Positions 1 through 11,407 are shown, counted from the first letter of the stretch. The stretch is DNA of 64,000 nucleotides from Schistosoma haematobium (GCF_000699445.3 NC_067195.1:58937591-59001590); one strand, 5' to 3'. Notes: generated from the letters alone by a model not told the origin. Program-made: numbers and translations.

Positions 1-154
1 CCAGAATATTCCATTGCAAGTCGAATACTTGGAAGTAAAGTACCAGGCGTAAGTACAGGTTGGGAGTTTGACAGTAAGGCGTTTGAATTTGTATTCTAGA
101 AAGATAATTTGTTAGGAAGATAATTCGAATTATATATTACAAGACATATTGATC

Positions 155-860
155 TTAGACAATGAAGACCTCTACATCTCAAAGCAACCACGGAATACAA
201 TGAAAAGCTTTGATGCAACTAGACGATTAAAACTTCGCTGATACCCATGTTCTTCTATCCCATACAAACCAACCAATGCAGGTCAAGACAACCAGTGTAG
301 CAGTATCTTCTCCAGCAGTCAGCCACAACATATACGAGGGAAAAACCAAGATTGTGAAACACAACATAGAGAACACCAACTAAATCACACTAGATGAAAA
401 AGCTCTGGAAGAGGTGAAAACTTTCACTTATCTGAAAAGCATCATATGGAACAGCAACATGTGAAAGTCAAAACAACTGTCAACCGACATCGAAGTCAGA
501 AGCTTCAATACGAACAGCAAGGCGGTTCTATTGTGCGACGCTGAAAACTGGAGAACTACTATAACAATTAGCAAAAATGTACAGGTATTTTTTCACAAGT
601 GTCTATGCAAGATACTTCAGATCCATTAGCCAAATATCATCAGCAACAACCTACTATGATACGAAACAAATCAACTTCCAGCTGAAGGGGAATGAGGAAG
701 ACCAAGGAACACATTAGACGGGGAGTTGGAAGCAGACATGAAAGGATGAATTGCAACTGGGAAGGATTGCCCAGGTCAGAGTTCGATAGAAAATCCTGGT
801 AGGTGGACTATGCTTCTCCACAAGAGTTAATAAGAGAAAGTAATTAATTAATTAAGTGCG
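155..860 (+). mobile_element. Decayed 3' part of an RTE-like non-LTR retrotransposon (family B)
   Basis: This stretch aligns by eye with the 3' half of the RTE-like family seen better at 51735-52290, 45690-46345 (minus) and 39680-40778. Shared landmarks are the post-RT region (the words around ACAACTGTCAACC near 475 and GTTCTATTGTGCGACGC near 522) and the end, an AGTTAATAAGAGAAAGTAA tail like the GTAA-type tail of the other copies. The frame is broken many times, so nothing is translatable. It is a dead copy; the 5' limit is approximate. Confidence 0.7.
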
Positions 861-1601
861 CAAGTTCATAAATAAGTAAGTAAATATGTAGGTTATTTAT
901 GTGATACATCAAATGGCTATACGTTGTTTCAAATTGCTCTACGATTTCATCTTATGAATATGTCCCATATTTAGAAACATTTGTCATATAATTTCATGAA
1001 TGTACTTAGACGGTTTTGCGAATATTTTATTCAGTTTAACAATGCTTGATAAGATCCCAAACCGATGCTATTTGGTGACTCACTGAGAATCATTGAGAAA
1101 TCTGTGATGTGTGAAGTGTCGAAAAAGTTCAATGCGAGTTGAATAAATCACCATTGATGTTGTATCAAGATTATGTTATATCTTAAATTCACTAGAAATG
1201 AAATAATGTACCATTGAATACCAATTAATTGAGTTCTGAGTTTGCTTCTAACACTTTTTTAAACTGACTCGAATAATACCTAGCAGTGGAATCTAGGAAG
1301 CGCGTTCTATCCTATTTGAAACTCTTTAGCTGGATGAATCTTCATCCCAGTGTAGATGTTCAATAATATTATCAAAGCAATCATCTACGAATGTACAATT
1401 AAGTGAAGAGAATGATTTAATTGCAGTCTTTTACATCAACAACTGGAAAATCCAAACTTCTTCAACCAAATTATTCTTCAATTTTTTGAGAGAGTCACCT
1501 TTAGATATTAGTCTGTTAGATAATTTTTTTAAGAATTACACTTTCATACTTGTAATAAAACATTAGAAAAGAAACATCGTAAAAACGGCATCTTAACTCA
1601 C
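861..1601. other. AT-rich spacer or intron, nothing recognised
   Basis: No ORF, repeat or splice-bounded exon that I can support. It follows the exon at 1667-1602 in the minus-strand gene and is probably intron or 3' flank. Confidence 0.4.
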
Positions 1602-1667
1602 TGGATCAATTTTCTCTGTTTGTTCTAATTTGATACTGTTGTTTTCATCAAATCGATTACGAACATT
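1602..1667 (-). CDS. Internal exon of an unrecognised minus-strand gene (22 codons)
   Basis: Read on the minus strand, this 66-bp open segment follows a strong acceptor (a T run ending in CAG) and ends at a GTGAGT donor. It encodes NVRNRFDENNSIKLEQTEKI plus Asp-Pro: hydrophilic, charged and probably helical. It enters and leaves in phase 0, and the exon at 2914-2827 leaves in phase 0, so the two join without a frame break. It is the most downstream exon of the chain that I can find; the terminal exon must lie beyond the window start or be missed. The protein family is not recognised. Confidence 0.6.
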
Positions 1668-1871
1668 CTGAAAAAAATTATCATGAGTATAAAACTGATA
1701 AAATTTCCAAAAGATGAAAATCAATTGAGTAAACTGTGAGGTAGCAAGATAATCAGTGATTATATGAACAATGACTTAAACGTTTTAATAAATTATCCTG
1801 AATATATTAAATATCAAATAATATTAAATGTATAGAGAAACTCAATTACTGAATATATACATTATATTATA

Positions 1872-2072
1872 ATGCATCGTTGGGTCTCAGCACAGTGGTC
1901 TATAGGCTGAAAGTTTGTATACGAGAGTGAAGATCCTAAGTTTGGTTCTTGGCTGTGCAGTCGTGAATGTGCACTGCTGAAAAGTATCCTATTAGAAAGA
2001 AATGGCCTTCAAGTGCTTCAAGTTTTTCAATGGTTATTTGGCTTAGATATGCTCGTGATTTCAATAACCTCC
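1872..2072 (+). repeat. Old Sm-alpha-like SINE copy
   Basis: Degenerate plus-strand copy. The tRNA-like part (CAGTGGTCTATAGG near 1894), the helix I word GTGCACTGCTGA (1969-1980) and the 3' words AGTGCTTCAAGTTTTTCAATGG are still visible. The ribozyme core reads CTGAAAA instead of CTGANGA, so this copy should not cleave. Confidence 0.7.
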
Positions 2073-2351
2073 ACAACTTCATACTGACAATATTACAAAT
2101 GTTTTTCTTTGAAAATTCTAGGTAAATTTTGTTAGTCAAGCATCACGTTTTCAAAAAAGAAGACGACAGTAATTAAATAATGCAGTGGGTTTGACAAGTG
2201 TTTGGCTGGTTCGTTTAGTACTAATATAATTCAACTGATATAGTTACAATATGACTATCAGTTTATGCAACCTCATATCGTGTCAAATATATTGAGATAT
2301 TAGGTGGTTCAGAATTTCCTGAGGACTACATTCAACCACCCAGAAGTGTAG

Positions 2352-2786
2352 CCCCCAAAGGCCCTGGTATGGCCGAGAGTGGGCTGGGCCCGCCCTCCCT
2401 CTCGAAATGCTCTCTCACGGTCTTCTCGTGGCGGGGGTGTTGTTTACAAAAATGAGAGGACGAAAAGCGAATGTCCGGTGCTTTAACCGGATCCCAAATC
2501 AATGGTGCACATGGGCTCCAGTATCCTGCGGGAAGGAATGGCGTATGAACCAATTGTTGGTCACCGGCTACCATGGGACTGCATCTCCTCACGATGCTCC
2601 ACTGCCTTGTGGATCAGACCTTTAGGTCAAAGGCTCGGGGTGTGGCCCCCTAATAAAACCACCTGCTTCGGTTTGGGCACCCGGGCAGTATAACAGCTCA
2701 TACACACACACAAATATGGTGTGGCGCATATATATTTGGTGCCCCCTTGTACCAATATTTATGTGTTGAAATAAAAAAATAAAAAA
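2352..2786 (+). mobile_element. Internally deleted RTE-like element (5' UTR joined to 3' tail) with target-site duplication
   Basis: A 435-bp insertion flanked by a perfect 14-bp direct repeat, ACCCAGAAGTGTAG, at 2338-2351 and 2787-2800. Its 3' end (GTGGCGCATATATATTTGGT, then TTGTACCAATATTTATGTG and an AAATAAAA-rich tail) matches the 3' end of the RTE-like element at 58870-58939. Its segment from about 2660 (CACCTGCTTCGGTTTGGGCA) matches the 5' start of that same element at 55411. It therefore carries the 5' untranslated region and the tail but has lost the roughly 3.2 kb coding region. ORFs within it look spurious. Known analogies are non-autonomous LINE derivatives mobilised in trans; this copy at least was inserted by target-primed reverse transcription. 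Confidence 0.85.
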
Positions 2787-2826
2787 ACCCAGAAGTGTAG
2801 TTATTTTCAATAGAAGAAAAACTTAC

Positions 2827-2914
2827 TAGTAATAAGTCTTTTATTTCTCGATAAACTGAGCGAAGTTCATTCACCATTTCTTTTGTTTCGTTTAGTTTTG
2901 TTTCTTGTTGAGTA
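2827..2914 (-). CDS. Internal exon of the minus-strand gene (coiled-coil-like, 29 codons)
   Basis: On the minus strand a TTAATATTTCAG acceptor precedes 88 coding bases, followed by a consensus GTAAGT donor (2826-2821). The peptide begins TQQETKLNETKEMVNELRSV and continues YREIKDLLL, with heptad-like leucine and valine spacing. It enters in phase 2 and leaves in phase 0, matching the exon at 5582-5279 upstream and 1667-1602 downstream. The exact consensus donor makes this one of the firmer exons. Function is unknown; a coiled-coil role is inferred only from composition. Confidence 0.7.
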
Positions 2915-3035
2915 CTGAAATATTAACGATAAGAAACCAAATAGACTATTAGTCATTAGTATGTCTTAAAATTGTCATCATTGTTATAATAAATCTTTAT
3001 TTTCAGTACGGGGAGTTGTGAAGATCATAGTAATT

Positions 3036-3346
3036 TTAACAGTTGAGTTCATTAATTAATCTAAGCTAGACCACCATTGAAAACCTGGAAGCACTAGACG
3101 GCCATCTCATCCTAGTGTGGAACTCCCTAGCATTGTTCATCCGCAATCCTACACTCGAGAATCAAACCCAAGACCTTTAATCTCGCGCGCGAAGGCCAAA
3201 CTTCTAGATCAATGAGCCGGCATCCAAAGGTGTCAATATCTAACTTCAATTAATCCATGATCTTTCGCAACCCTTCATCCATTGTCTGAATTTGATAACT
3301 GTCTCACCCCCGACATGGACTGAACTCCACTGATCACGGCTTCATA
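3036..3346 (-). repeat. Sm-alpha-like SINE copy
   Basis: Minus-strand copy. The tRNA-like head is seen in reverse complement (GAGCCGGCATCCAAAGG near 3214). The reversed ribozyme region at 3089-3145 has the core changed to CTAGGGA and GAGA, so cleavage is not expected. It lies between exons 5582-5279 and 2914-2827, that is, in an intron. Confidence 0.8.
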
Positions 3347-4792
3347 ATTTCATTTAACTTGTGTAGATTCACTTAAATTAAAAATTTTTATTAGTTATTT
3401 TGTTACTAAGAAATTTATTTTATTTTAACAAACAATTCCAAATGTACGCGCTATAATTTTAAGCTATGTATTTACCTTAAAGTTATTTACTATATGGATT
3501 ATTCATTTAGACGTACAACTATCGAATATGATGAGGATTTACTGGAAAGAATATACTTTATTCATATTATCAGTGTTTCAATACAATAAAAATTTTAAAA
3601 AAATTCTTAGATGGTTAAGAAAAAAAAATTAATTAGATATTTCCATTTATCAATTCTGTAATTTTGTGCAACAGCTAATATATATGTAAGTTAAAAATAC
3701 ATTTACCTCTAGTCAATGTATTTATTGAGAGGTTGTAAAAGTCTTTAGGAAAGTATAAATTCATAAAATTCATGATGAAATGTTAGTAATAATGATATGT
3801 GAATCAGTCAAAGCTTAATGACAATCTTCAGTAATAGCTCGGTACTAACGAGTATAGTAAAATAGAAATTTTACAGTATTAGATGAAAAATGCAGATAAA
3901 TAGAACAGAAATCCCAACAGCAACAAAGAAAAACACACACTTAGTTAAACAATACAATTATAAACGAAAAGATCGATAAATATGTAAAAAGTTAAAACCT
4001 GTTCAATGTATTGGGTGATAAATACCATTACTCTCTTTTAAATTATAAAATCTAAGGTATCCAATCAACGATTTTTACTAACATAAAAACATCAAATAGA
4101 AAGCTTACGGTACGACCAAACAAAACCCCGTTGTTTTATGAAATACTATCTGCTCACATTTGACCTTCTTTCAATCGTTATTCTAGTGGACAGCAAATAA
4201 CTAGATCACTTCAGTAAATGACCAACTTTATAATTTAGAGTATTCAATTGATTAATTAAAAATATCACATAATGTAACATTATTCGCTATTCAATGGCTA
4301 GTCACTGTATGAATGAATGTTTAGAGGTTGTAAAAACCTATCTCTATTCACTACCAAAGTCCACATTGACCTTATATATCGATGGAGAGGACGTAGGGGT
4401 GTTTGTCACTTCTTGATTACGCAGACCATGGAAAGATACTTCTTTTTGAGGTATTTAAAAATAAAATTTAGTTAAAAGTGACCTAGACTATCTAGGAGAG
4501 TGAACACAGTATCCAAGGGACAACTAATAATATGATGTGACAACTGGGTGAAATGTGTATTTCCTTCAGGGTTTAATGTTGATTAGGACTGAATTTTTAA
4601 TTAGTCAACAGAATTGTAAAAAGTGAAAGAGCAAAATCAATGTACTTCTACTTAAAACTTAGAAAAAGTGATGAAAAAAACAAAAGACATTAATAAATGA
4701 AAACCTTCGTAACATACTTATTATCTAAAATATTAAAATTACTAACATAAACGATATACATCATTTAACATCAATGGTTATGCTATTAAATG
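3347..4792. other. AT-rich intron-like sequence
   Basis: No supported ORF or repeat family. Position between two phase-compatible minus-strand exons suggests intron. Confidence 0.4.
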
Positions 4793-5268
4793 TCAATTGA
4801 CTCATGATCTCAACTATTGAAATTAGTATAATATCCACAAAAACCCCTTCGGATATTAATCTACATATGCTCACTAGTGATTGGCTTCAAGAGGTATATC
4901 CTGGAGTTCTAGTAAGCAGCAGTGACCAGTGGAGTTCAATCGGGTCTGTTGTGAGATAGTAACTCACTGAAGGCAATGATGGATGTGTCGCTCAATTTCG
5001 TGGATTAGTTGAAGTTAGACATTAACACTGTTGGATGCCGGCCGGCTCAGTGGTCTAGAGGTTAGGTGCTCGCGCGCGAGACTGATAGGTCCTGGGTTTG
5101 GATCTAGCGAGGTGGGATCGTGGATGCGCACTGCTGAGGGGTCCCACAGTAGGACGAAACAACCGTCCAGTGCTTCCAGGTTTTTCATTGTGGTCTAGCT
5201 TCAGTTGACTCATGATTTTAACTATTGAAATTACTATAATATCCACAAAAACCTCATTCTGATATTAA
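4793..5268 (+). repeat. Sm-alpha-like SINE, 1.2 units in tandem (408-bp period)
   Basis: The 3' end motif (CTCATGATCTCAACTATTGA at 4801) recurs at 5209, giving a unit of 408 bp; between them is one whole unit. Inside are a tRNA-like pol III head (GGCTCAGTGGTCTAGAGG, with the A-box-like GGCTCAGTGG), a decayed B box (GGGTTTGGATC), and the ribozyme region 5128-5176. Helix I (GCACTG with CAGTGC) and helix II (GTCC with GGAC) persist, but the core is CTGAGGG and helix III is eroded. The head-to-tail dimer layout is as known for Sm-alpha repeats. Confidence 0.85.
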
Positions 5269-5278
5269 ATGAACCTAC

Positions 5279-5582
5279 TTTTTTGTTTTTAAATCTTCAG
5301 ATTTTGAATCCATAATCATATCAGAAGTTTCCAAATATTTTTCTAATTTATCCAAAGTTATTTCAGGATCATCATCATCATCATCACCATTATCATAATT
5401 GCTGATATTTTTTATTAAGTTTTTATCTTGTTTTTCATTTAAAGATTTTGTTATATTTTCACATTTTAATTTATTATTAGGTAATTGTAATTTATTATAA
5501 GATGAATGAATTAATTTTTCTTTTGGAACTTTTCTATATTTTTGTTGATTTAACAGAAATTGTTTCTCTGTAATTGTTGGTT
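5279..5582 (-). CDS. Internal exon of the minus-strand gene (acidic, about 101 codons)
   Basis: On the minus strand a pyrimidine-rich TTTATTTATTTTTCAG acceptor precedes 304 coding bases and a GTAGGT donor follows at 5278. It enters in phase 1 and leaves in phase 2, fitting exon 9055-8797 (phase 1 out) and exon 2914-2827 (phase 2 in). The peptide is rich in Lys, Asn, Glu and Ser with a run of six aspartates (GDDDDDDPEITLDKLEKYLE). Read through the acceptor, the frame also offers a Met followed by a hydrophobic stretch (LNLQFILLFFSSVFIYFS) resembling a signal peptide, giving a 121-residue ORF; I think that stretch is the translated pyrimidine tract, because the phases otherwise match so well. 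Function unknown. Confidence 0.65.
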
Positions 5583-5710
5583 CTGAAAAATAAATAAAAA
5601 CAGAAGAAAAAAACAACAAGATAAATTGTAAATTTAACATCAGTTTCAGGGAAAATAATTCTCATTTAATCAATCGTTTTGATATTGGTATTGATTGAAT
5701 AACATTTCAA

Positions 5711-6118
5711 TATTATCAGAATGGGTTTTGTGGAGATTTTTAGAAATTTCACAAGTTGAAATCATGAGCCAATTGAAGCTAGACCACCATGGAAAAACTG
5801 GAAGTACTGGACGGCCGTTTCGTCCTAGTATGGGACCCCTAGCAGTGCGCATCCACGAACCCGCACCCCGCGGGACTCGAACCCAGGACCTACTGGCTTC
5901 GCGCGCGAGCACTTAACCATCAGACCACTGAGCCGGCATCCAACGGTGTTAATGTCTAACTTCAACCAATCCACGAAGTTGCGCCACCGTACACCATTGT
6001 CTTCAGTGAGTTCCTATCTCACAACAGACCTGGTTGAACTCCACTGGTAACGGCTTCTCACTAGAACTCCAGGAGTGTCTCCTGAAGTCAGTCACTAGTG
6101 AGCAGGTGATTATTATCA
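5711..6118 (-). repeat. Full-length Sm-alpha-like SINE, minus strand
   Basis: Essentially one whole unit in reverse, from the 3' motif (TCAGAATGGGTTTTGTGGAG) to the 5' segment with CACTAGTGAGCA. The tRNA-like head with a good B box (GGGTTCGAGTCCCGC in complement) is intact. In the ribozyme the core reads CTAGGGG, one base short, although helices I, II and III are present. It is abutted by the next copy in the opposite direction. Confidence 0.85.
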
Positions 6119-6228
6119 TGAGGAGTCCCATACTATGACGAAACGGCCGTCCAGTGCTTCCAGGTTTTCCATGGTGGTCTAGCTTCAATTGGCTCATGAT
6201 TTCAACTTGTGAAATTTCAATATTAGTC
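6119..6228 (+). repeat. 5'-truncated Sm-alpha-like SINE, head-to-head with the previous copy
   Basis: Begins inside the ribozyme core (ATGAGGAGTCCC) and runs to the 3' end, so its sequence repeats, in inverted orientation, what is found at 5735-5850. The pair can fold into a hairpin with arms of about 100 bp. Confidence 0.8.
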
Positions 6229-8796
6229 TAAGTTCAACTATATATCATATTGAACATGAAAAGAATTCGAACCCAGAGTTTAATGATTAAGTATGGATTG
6301 TTTTAAATATTACACTAATAATTTATGTAAGAAACAGAATCATATAAGAATAATCTAGACATACTTCAGTCGATTGAAAATGAACTTAAGCTAAAGTGAG
6401 TAAATTCTTTAGTTAACTAAAAAATAAGTAGTATCATATGAAATGATTCTTTACAGCATACAGAATCATTAATGAACATAAAATAAATATTTCATTTATG
6501 TACTGATGTAGTATCATTCAACAACTTATATTTATGTAAAGTACTATTGTTTATTTATAAGTGGAACTGTTGTTATTTCCTGATTACTAATATAATTCGT
6601 ATTGTAGTTAATGAAAACTAAGATGCAGTAAGCAATCAAACAATGACCTTTGTAGAATAAGAAAATCATACATTAAATACATCATCTATACATCTTCCTT
6701 CAGTTGTCCTTTAAATTCTATTATTATTCCTATTGCTCTCCGTTTTCCTCCTTGTTCTGTTTGTTTCAATCTTATGCTGGTAAGCCTTCTACTAATTATC
6801 CCTACTACATACTACTTATATCTGTCCACATAAGTTGCGCACACCACAGTATTACAAGGACTTATAACAAATTCTTCTGTATGCAAGTTAATTTAGTAAT
6901 GTAATGGAGAGACAAAAAATCAACTTCAGATATTAAAACATTAGGAATTACATTGACTGGCTAATTCCTGGCCGTTTTTTTATTTAAATTATTTAAATGG
7001 TAGTATCCTAACTAGCTATTTTAGAATAATTTATTAAATATTGATTTCTATTTATCTAGTTGTCTGAAAAATTACGGTCTAAGGTAAGTCCGAATTAAAA
7101 AGTAACCAATTTCATGTTGCTTAGTACTCATCAGTGGTTCGATTCTATCAATCAAGTTGCAAAGTGACCATTTGGCTACATAACTCAACATTTTTGACTA
7201 TCCTGTCTAGTGGTTAATGGTTACAGGCATCGTAAGAGAACTAGTATTCCCTGTACGATTCAAAACCACATCAAAGAAAATATAAGTTTCATTAGAAATG
7301 CGGATGAATCTTTGTAAGGATTGTCAACTATGGCTCTCATAGATTCATATGATCTTTCATTTGATTTCTAAGAATGCTCAGAAATACTGTATGCGATTAT
7401 TTCAGTTGATTATTAATAATAAAAACAATACAGTTCATTGTTTACCTTTGTTACTAATGTCAAATGAAAAAAACATACTTTTTTTAGCTAAACATATCGA
7501 ACAAGATGTGGTAATGAAATAATACGACATGAAATTCAATAGGTTACTTTTTAGTATTTTTAAAAAATTTATTATCAACCTTTAACAAACAAAACAAAGC
7601 GTAGATTCAGAGTGTATTTGTAACCTTAAAAAATTTACTTCAGTTGTAAGATTATTAATGGTAAATATCTATATAGAGTAGGGTAATTTCCTAATAGAAA
7701 ATAAGAATAACTGTGCAACCCGAAAGTCACTCTAAAAGCTATAAGGTTAGATGATTGAAATTATGTATCTGAAAAGTCTGATACCCAGTTGATTATCATT
7801 TGAAATAGACAATTTTGATAAATCATAAAAGTGATTAAGACATAAAGACATTCCGTTTTTTAGTGGATTTAATATAATTGAGAACGAACATCAGCCGATG
7901 AGCTACTAAAAAGTACGGAACATCAAAGGATTCCACAATATAAAATGACTGTCACTGGAAACTAGCTCAGCTTCATGGGGTTCATAGAAGTCTATTTTAA
8001 AACTGGTCAATAACAAGGGCATGATTATTGTTTAAGAGAGGTGGTTTGTTCAATGTTAGGGTGTTTTTCATCATTTACTGTCTGAATTTTGCTTTGATTT
8101 ACACATATGTTGAATTCTGCTTGAACCATTAAGTTATTTAAAACTGCTTACAGTGTAAAGATAGTTAACCACGATTAACTTGTGTCAAATATTGTTACAT
8201 TCGTGAAGTCGTTTATTGTTAAACTGAAGTGAATGAGTAGGAGCAGGCTACTTGATTAGGGTCAGTGTTATTATCGTAACCAATTTTCGACAACATTGGT
8301 TCAAGTGGCTCAGAATGATGAGTGAATTTACCATTCAGCTTTCCTTACATGGTGGTATTGAAATATCACCATACATTTTTTCTTCCACAAATTAATCCTC
8401 CGATCACATCATTTGTACCCAATCTTTTGTACGACCAATATTATTGTTATTGGTTCTATTACTTTGATATTTGCCCTGGTAATCGCATCATGCTGTGCTG
8501 ATAAGATATATAAACTTCAAACGATCCACATATATGCTTGCTTCTACACTGCATATTGAGTTTGCTAATATGCACATCTAATAAAATATACTTATAGAAA
8601 TGATGATAGGTAGATATCACTAGGGCTACATTTATAAAACTTGTAGGTCAATCCATCAGTTCATACTTCTACGTTTATCCAACTTTTCTAAATTTCTAAA
8701 TGTTTAGAGTTAATTAAGTAATATTATAACATTTTATTCACTTAGTTTATTACAATAAAATAAATAACTTAAAATACAATACAAAAAATATAATAC
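6229..8796. other. AT-rich intron-like sequence with one repeat fragment
   Basis: Apart from a fragment of repeat R3 (about 6690-6860) I see no ORF or element. It lies between phase-matched exons 9055-8797 and 5582-5279. Confidence 0.4.
6690..6862 (+). repeat. Interspersed repeat R3, 3' part
   Basis: Shares with 59150-59310 and 33330-33505 a C/T-rich stretch followed by ATACTACTTATATCTGTCCA and GCACACCACAGT. Class unknown; diverged. Confidence 0.5.
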
Positions 8797-9055
8797 TTGT
8801 TTTCGATTTCAAAGACTGATGATCGACTGATTTTTTTTGATCAGTTAATGATTTTCCCTTGATAGTTTGATATGTTGATTTTCGATTAGTTGGTAAATCA
8901 TGATATTGCTTTTGTATTGAATTTTCTTTATTGAGTTTTTCCAAATGTTCATCAATATCACGTTCAATTTTATTTGATACAGATGATGGTAAATGTTTTG
9001 ATGCATAATTATCTTGTAGTAATGATAAACGATGTCTGATGTCATTTAAATTATC
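8797..9055 (-). CDS. Internal exon of the minus-strand gene (helical, 86 codons)
   Basis: Minus strand: a pyrimidine-rich tract ends in AAAG, then 259 coding bases, then a GTATTA donor at 8796. It enters in phase 0 and leaves in phase 1, as required by the exon at 5582-5279. The peptide starts DNLNDIRHRLSLLQDNYASK and continues with alternating charged and leucine residues (IERDIDEHLEKLNKENSIQ), typical of an alpha-helical or coiled-coil segment; the end is Lys/Ser rich. The acceptor is the least certain boundary. The exon at 12156-11870 leaves in phase 0 and could join directly. Family not recognised. Confidence 0.6.
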
Positions 9056-9159
9056 CTTTAAATCCACAAAACATAGAAAGGAAAAAGAAATACAAGTATA
9101 GAAATGAAAATAAAGGAATCATACAATGGTTGAGTAAAATATGAAAATCATACATCAGA

Positions 9160-9365
9160 TACATCATTTGTACATCTTCTTTGAATTGCCTCTTACAGGC
9201 GTTATGGTTCCTTCATTCCAGTTGTTATCTTGATTGATTTCAGTTTTATTTTCTCTTTTCTTCATTTCAATCTTTTCAACCTTCTGCTCACAAATATTCC
9301 ATTTCCGACTGGTGTCATATACTGCTTACATCTGTCAACATACACCACAGTATTACAAGCTTTAT
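9160..9365 (+). repeat. Interspersed repeat R3, 3' part
   Basis: Same order of words as the R3 copy at 33330-33505: a C/T-rich region with TTTTCAACCTTCTGC, then TCATATACTGCTTACATCTG and ACACCACAGT. Diverged and truncated. Confidence 0.5.
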
Positions 9366-10195
9366 TTATTCATCTAATCTCCAAATTATGTTGTGAATCA
9401 TAGTTATATGCTAATGCATTATGTTATAACTGTTTTACCATAGATTAAGGGAAAAAATATATTTCATTCCACTAATCTAATTACATTTACGGTTGATATT
9501 AAGTTATTGTTATATAAAATTAAATATTTAAAATTAGGTGAATTGAAAGTTTAACAAAGGTAATATTAATTGAAAGAAATAATGAGAATATAAAGGTGAA
9601 TTAAAATGTTCAGTAAAGATTGTGTATATTTATGATGACGATTTAGTGTTACTTAGACTTTCATGTTTACTCGGTTAATGATCAGAACTTTCAGAGACAC
9701 ATTGAACATTTCTCTGCAAATTTCAATTTATCTTATTCAACGAATGAATTGTTCATTGAGATGTTTTTAAGGTTAAAATTATAAGCGGACGGATATTTCT
9801 ACAGATAAATATCATTGAACTTATAATATAAAGCTTATGATAACAGTTGACAAATGAAGTGTTTTGCTTACAGTAGTATCGTAGTTATAACTGTAAGTCG
9901 TTGAGATGAAGTCAAATATATGGCTGACTTATTAAAGTCAATAACAGTGGTACAAATGCGCATATTTATTGTTTTCGTCTAAATCTTTGTTTTTCATTAT
10001 CAATTTTGTGAGTCAATATCTATCATTAATTTTGAGCCATATTTCCCTTTCCAGCTAAACGTAGCTGATGAAGCCGGTAGGTCCTTCTTGAGAAGAGGTG
10101 TACATGGAAGAACAGCACAACTACCGAGGCGCAATCATCACTTTTGGAATTGGTTTTTCTATAATTTGGCCTAGTATCCTGTTCAGTGATCGCTG
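9366..10195. other. AT-rich sequence, nothing recognised
   Basis: No supported ORF, repeat or exon. Confidence 0.4.
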
Positions 10196-10298
10196 ATCAT
10201 CGATGTAATAGATAGCAATGATTTATTATGCCTTTGAGTGTACAAAGCATCTTTTCACATCCATTGAACGGACAATGACGTAGATTGTTGGCCGCGTA
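10196..10298 (-). pseudogene. Short segment encoding a C2H2 zinc-finger-like motif
   Basis: On the minus strand an open stretch starting after a CACATATAG acceptor-like site encodes HCPFNGCEKMLC followed by a His-x4-His pair: Cys-x4-Cys-x12-His-x4-His, the classical C2H2 spacing. It ends in a stop soon after. In another frame the same strand is open from 10579 to 10226 (117 codons, Ser/Thr/Arg rich, unrecognised), so this may be one broken coding region. Single fingers of this kind occur both in host proteins and at the N-terminus of some non-LTR retrotransposon proteins; I cannot choose. Confidence 0.3.
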
Positions 10299-10619
10299 CT
10301 ATATGTGTTGTTGTGTTTTGAGGACTGATATTTGTTTAGATTGTTGCTTGGGCAGTTGATGTATTTTGTGTATGCGTATGATGACGTGATCGAATATGGA
10401 GTTGTGGTCATCCAGCAGTCTAATATATTTTTCCGTAGTCTGTTAATGAGCATTTGTTTTGATCTATTTGTGTAGTGGCTGAGGTGTTCAATTTGTGATC
10501 GTCCCCTAAGTGCCTGTACATCTCTGTAATGTTGGCGAATAGTTGATGACAATTTTCGTTTTGAAACTTGCTTGTCCAATTTTCCAAAACTTTGGATGTT
10601 ATGATTTTAAATTATTTAG

Positions 10620-11407
10620 ATTTTGTTTTGCTAGTTATTTTATCCTATGTGACTTATATGAACTACGATATCTTGAACCGATTTATATTTATACTAGGAC
10701 CTGAGTTATTTATGACTTTGTTGTTTAAGAAAATATTTTTCACTAGTTAACGATCTGTAGGTTTCTCAAAAACATAGTATGTGTTATTGCAAGTACAACA
10801 AAATCATTTGAAAAATTTTACATTCAGGAGCACAGAAGATACAATATCAAAAAAGTCAACTGAATGTGTTTAATTACACATATTTTAAGGTCTTGGGGTA
10901 TATGATCTATTCAGTAAACATAGCAGCTGGGGTGCTAACGTTTTTAGTTAGTAGCTATAACTCTCACTAAATCAATTATATAACGTACCGAAAACAGATA
11001 GGGCGTTAAAATACTCATCAAGACCTTACGAAGATACTTTTCTGGACAAAGGGTACAAAGGCTCAACATCAAATTTATGGCCAAACGTAGAAAAAAATCT
11101 CAGGCAATTCATGAAATGTTAAAGGGTGTTTGATAGATAAACTGTTGAGGAAAACAACTCCTTACGAATGGATGAAGCAAGATCAGGACTGAGATGGTGT
11201 AAAGACGATAATACGCGAACAATGAGCCAGTGTAAGAGCAAAGTTAATAAGAAATTTTAAAAATATGTCGGATGGTGGAAATGGGGAGTATTTCTAGCAG
11301 AGGAAATTTTGTAGAGTAGAATTTATTTGACAGAAGATCGCTGAGTTCACTGGACAAAAACTGGCAAAAAACGTAAACAATTTATATGAATACATTTCTT
11401 TTTTTAA
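10620..11407. other. AT-rich sequence, nothing recognised
   Basis: No supported ORF or element. Confidence 0.4.

Noticed and set aside
2332..2810. Several 60-90 codon ORFs on both strands
   Set aside because: They lie in the non-coding 5' UTR and tail of the deleted RTE-like element.
5055..5246. tRNA gene, suggested by A-box and B-box-like sequences in the GC-rich patches
   Set aside because: These are the tRNA-derived heads of SINEs; no full cloverleaf with acceptor stem and anticodon arm can be formed.
5584..5640. Signal peptide in front of the acidic exon
   Set aside because: The hydrophobic residues are the translated pyrimidine tract of a good splice acceptor, and the phases of the neighbouring exons fit the internal-exon model.
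10568..10620. 22-bp resemblance to the integrase region at 28840-28860
   Set aside because: The similarity ends abruptly on both sides and the reading frames differ; likely chance or too old to use.
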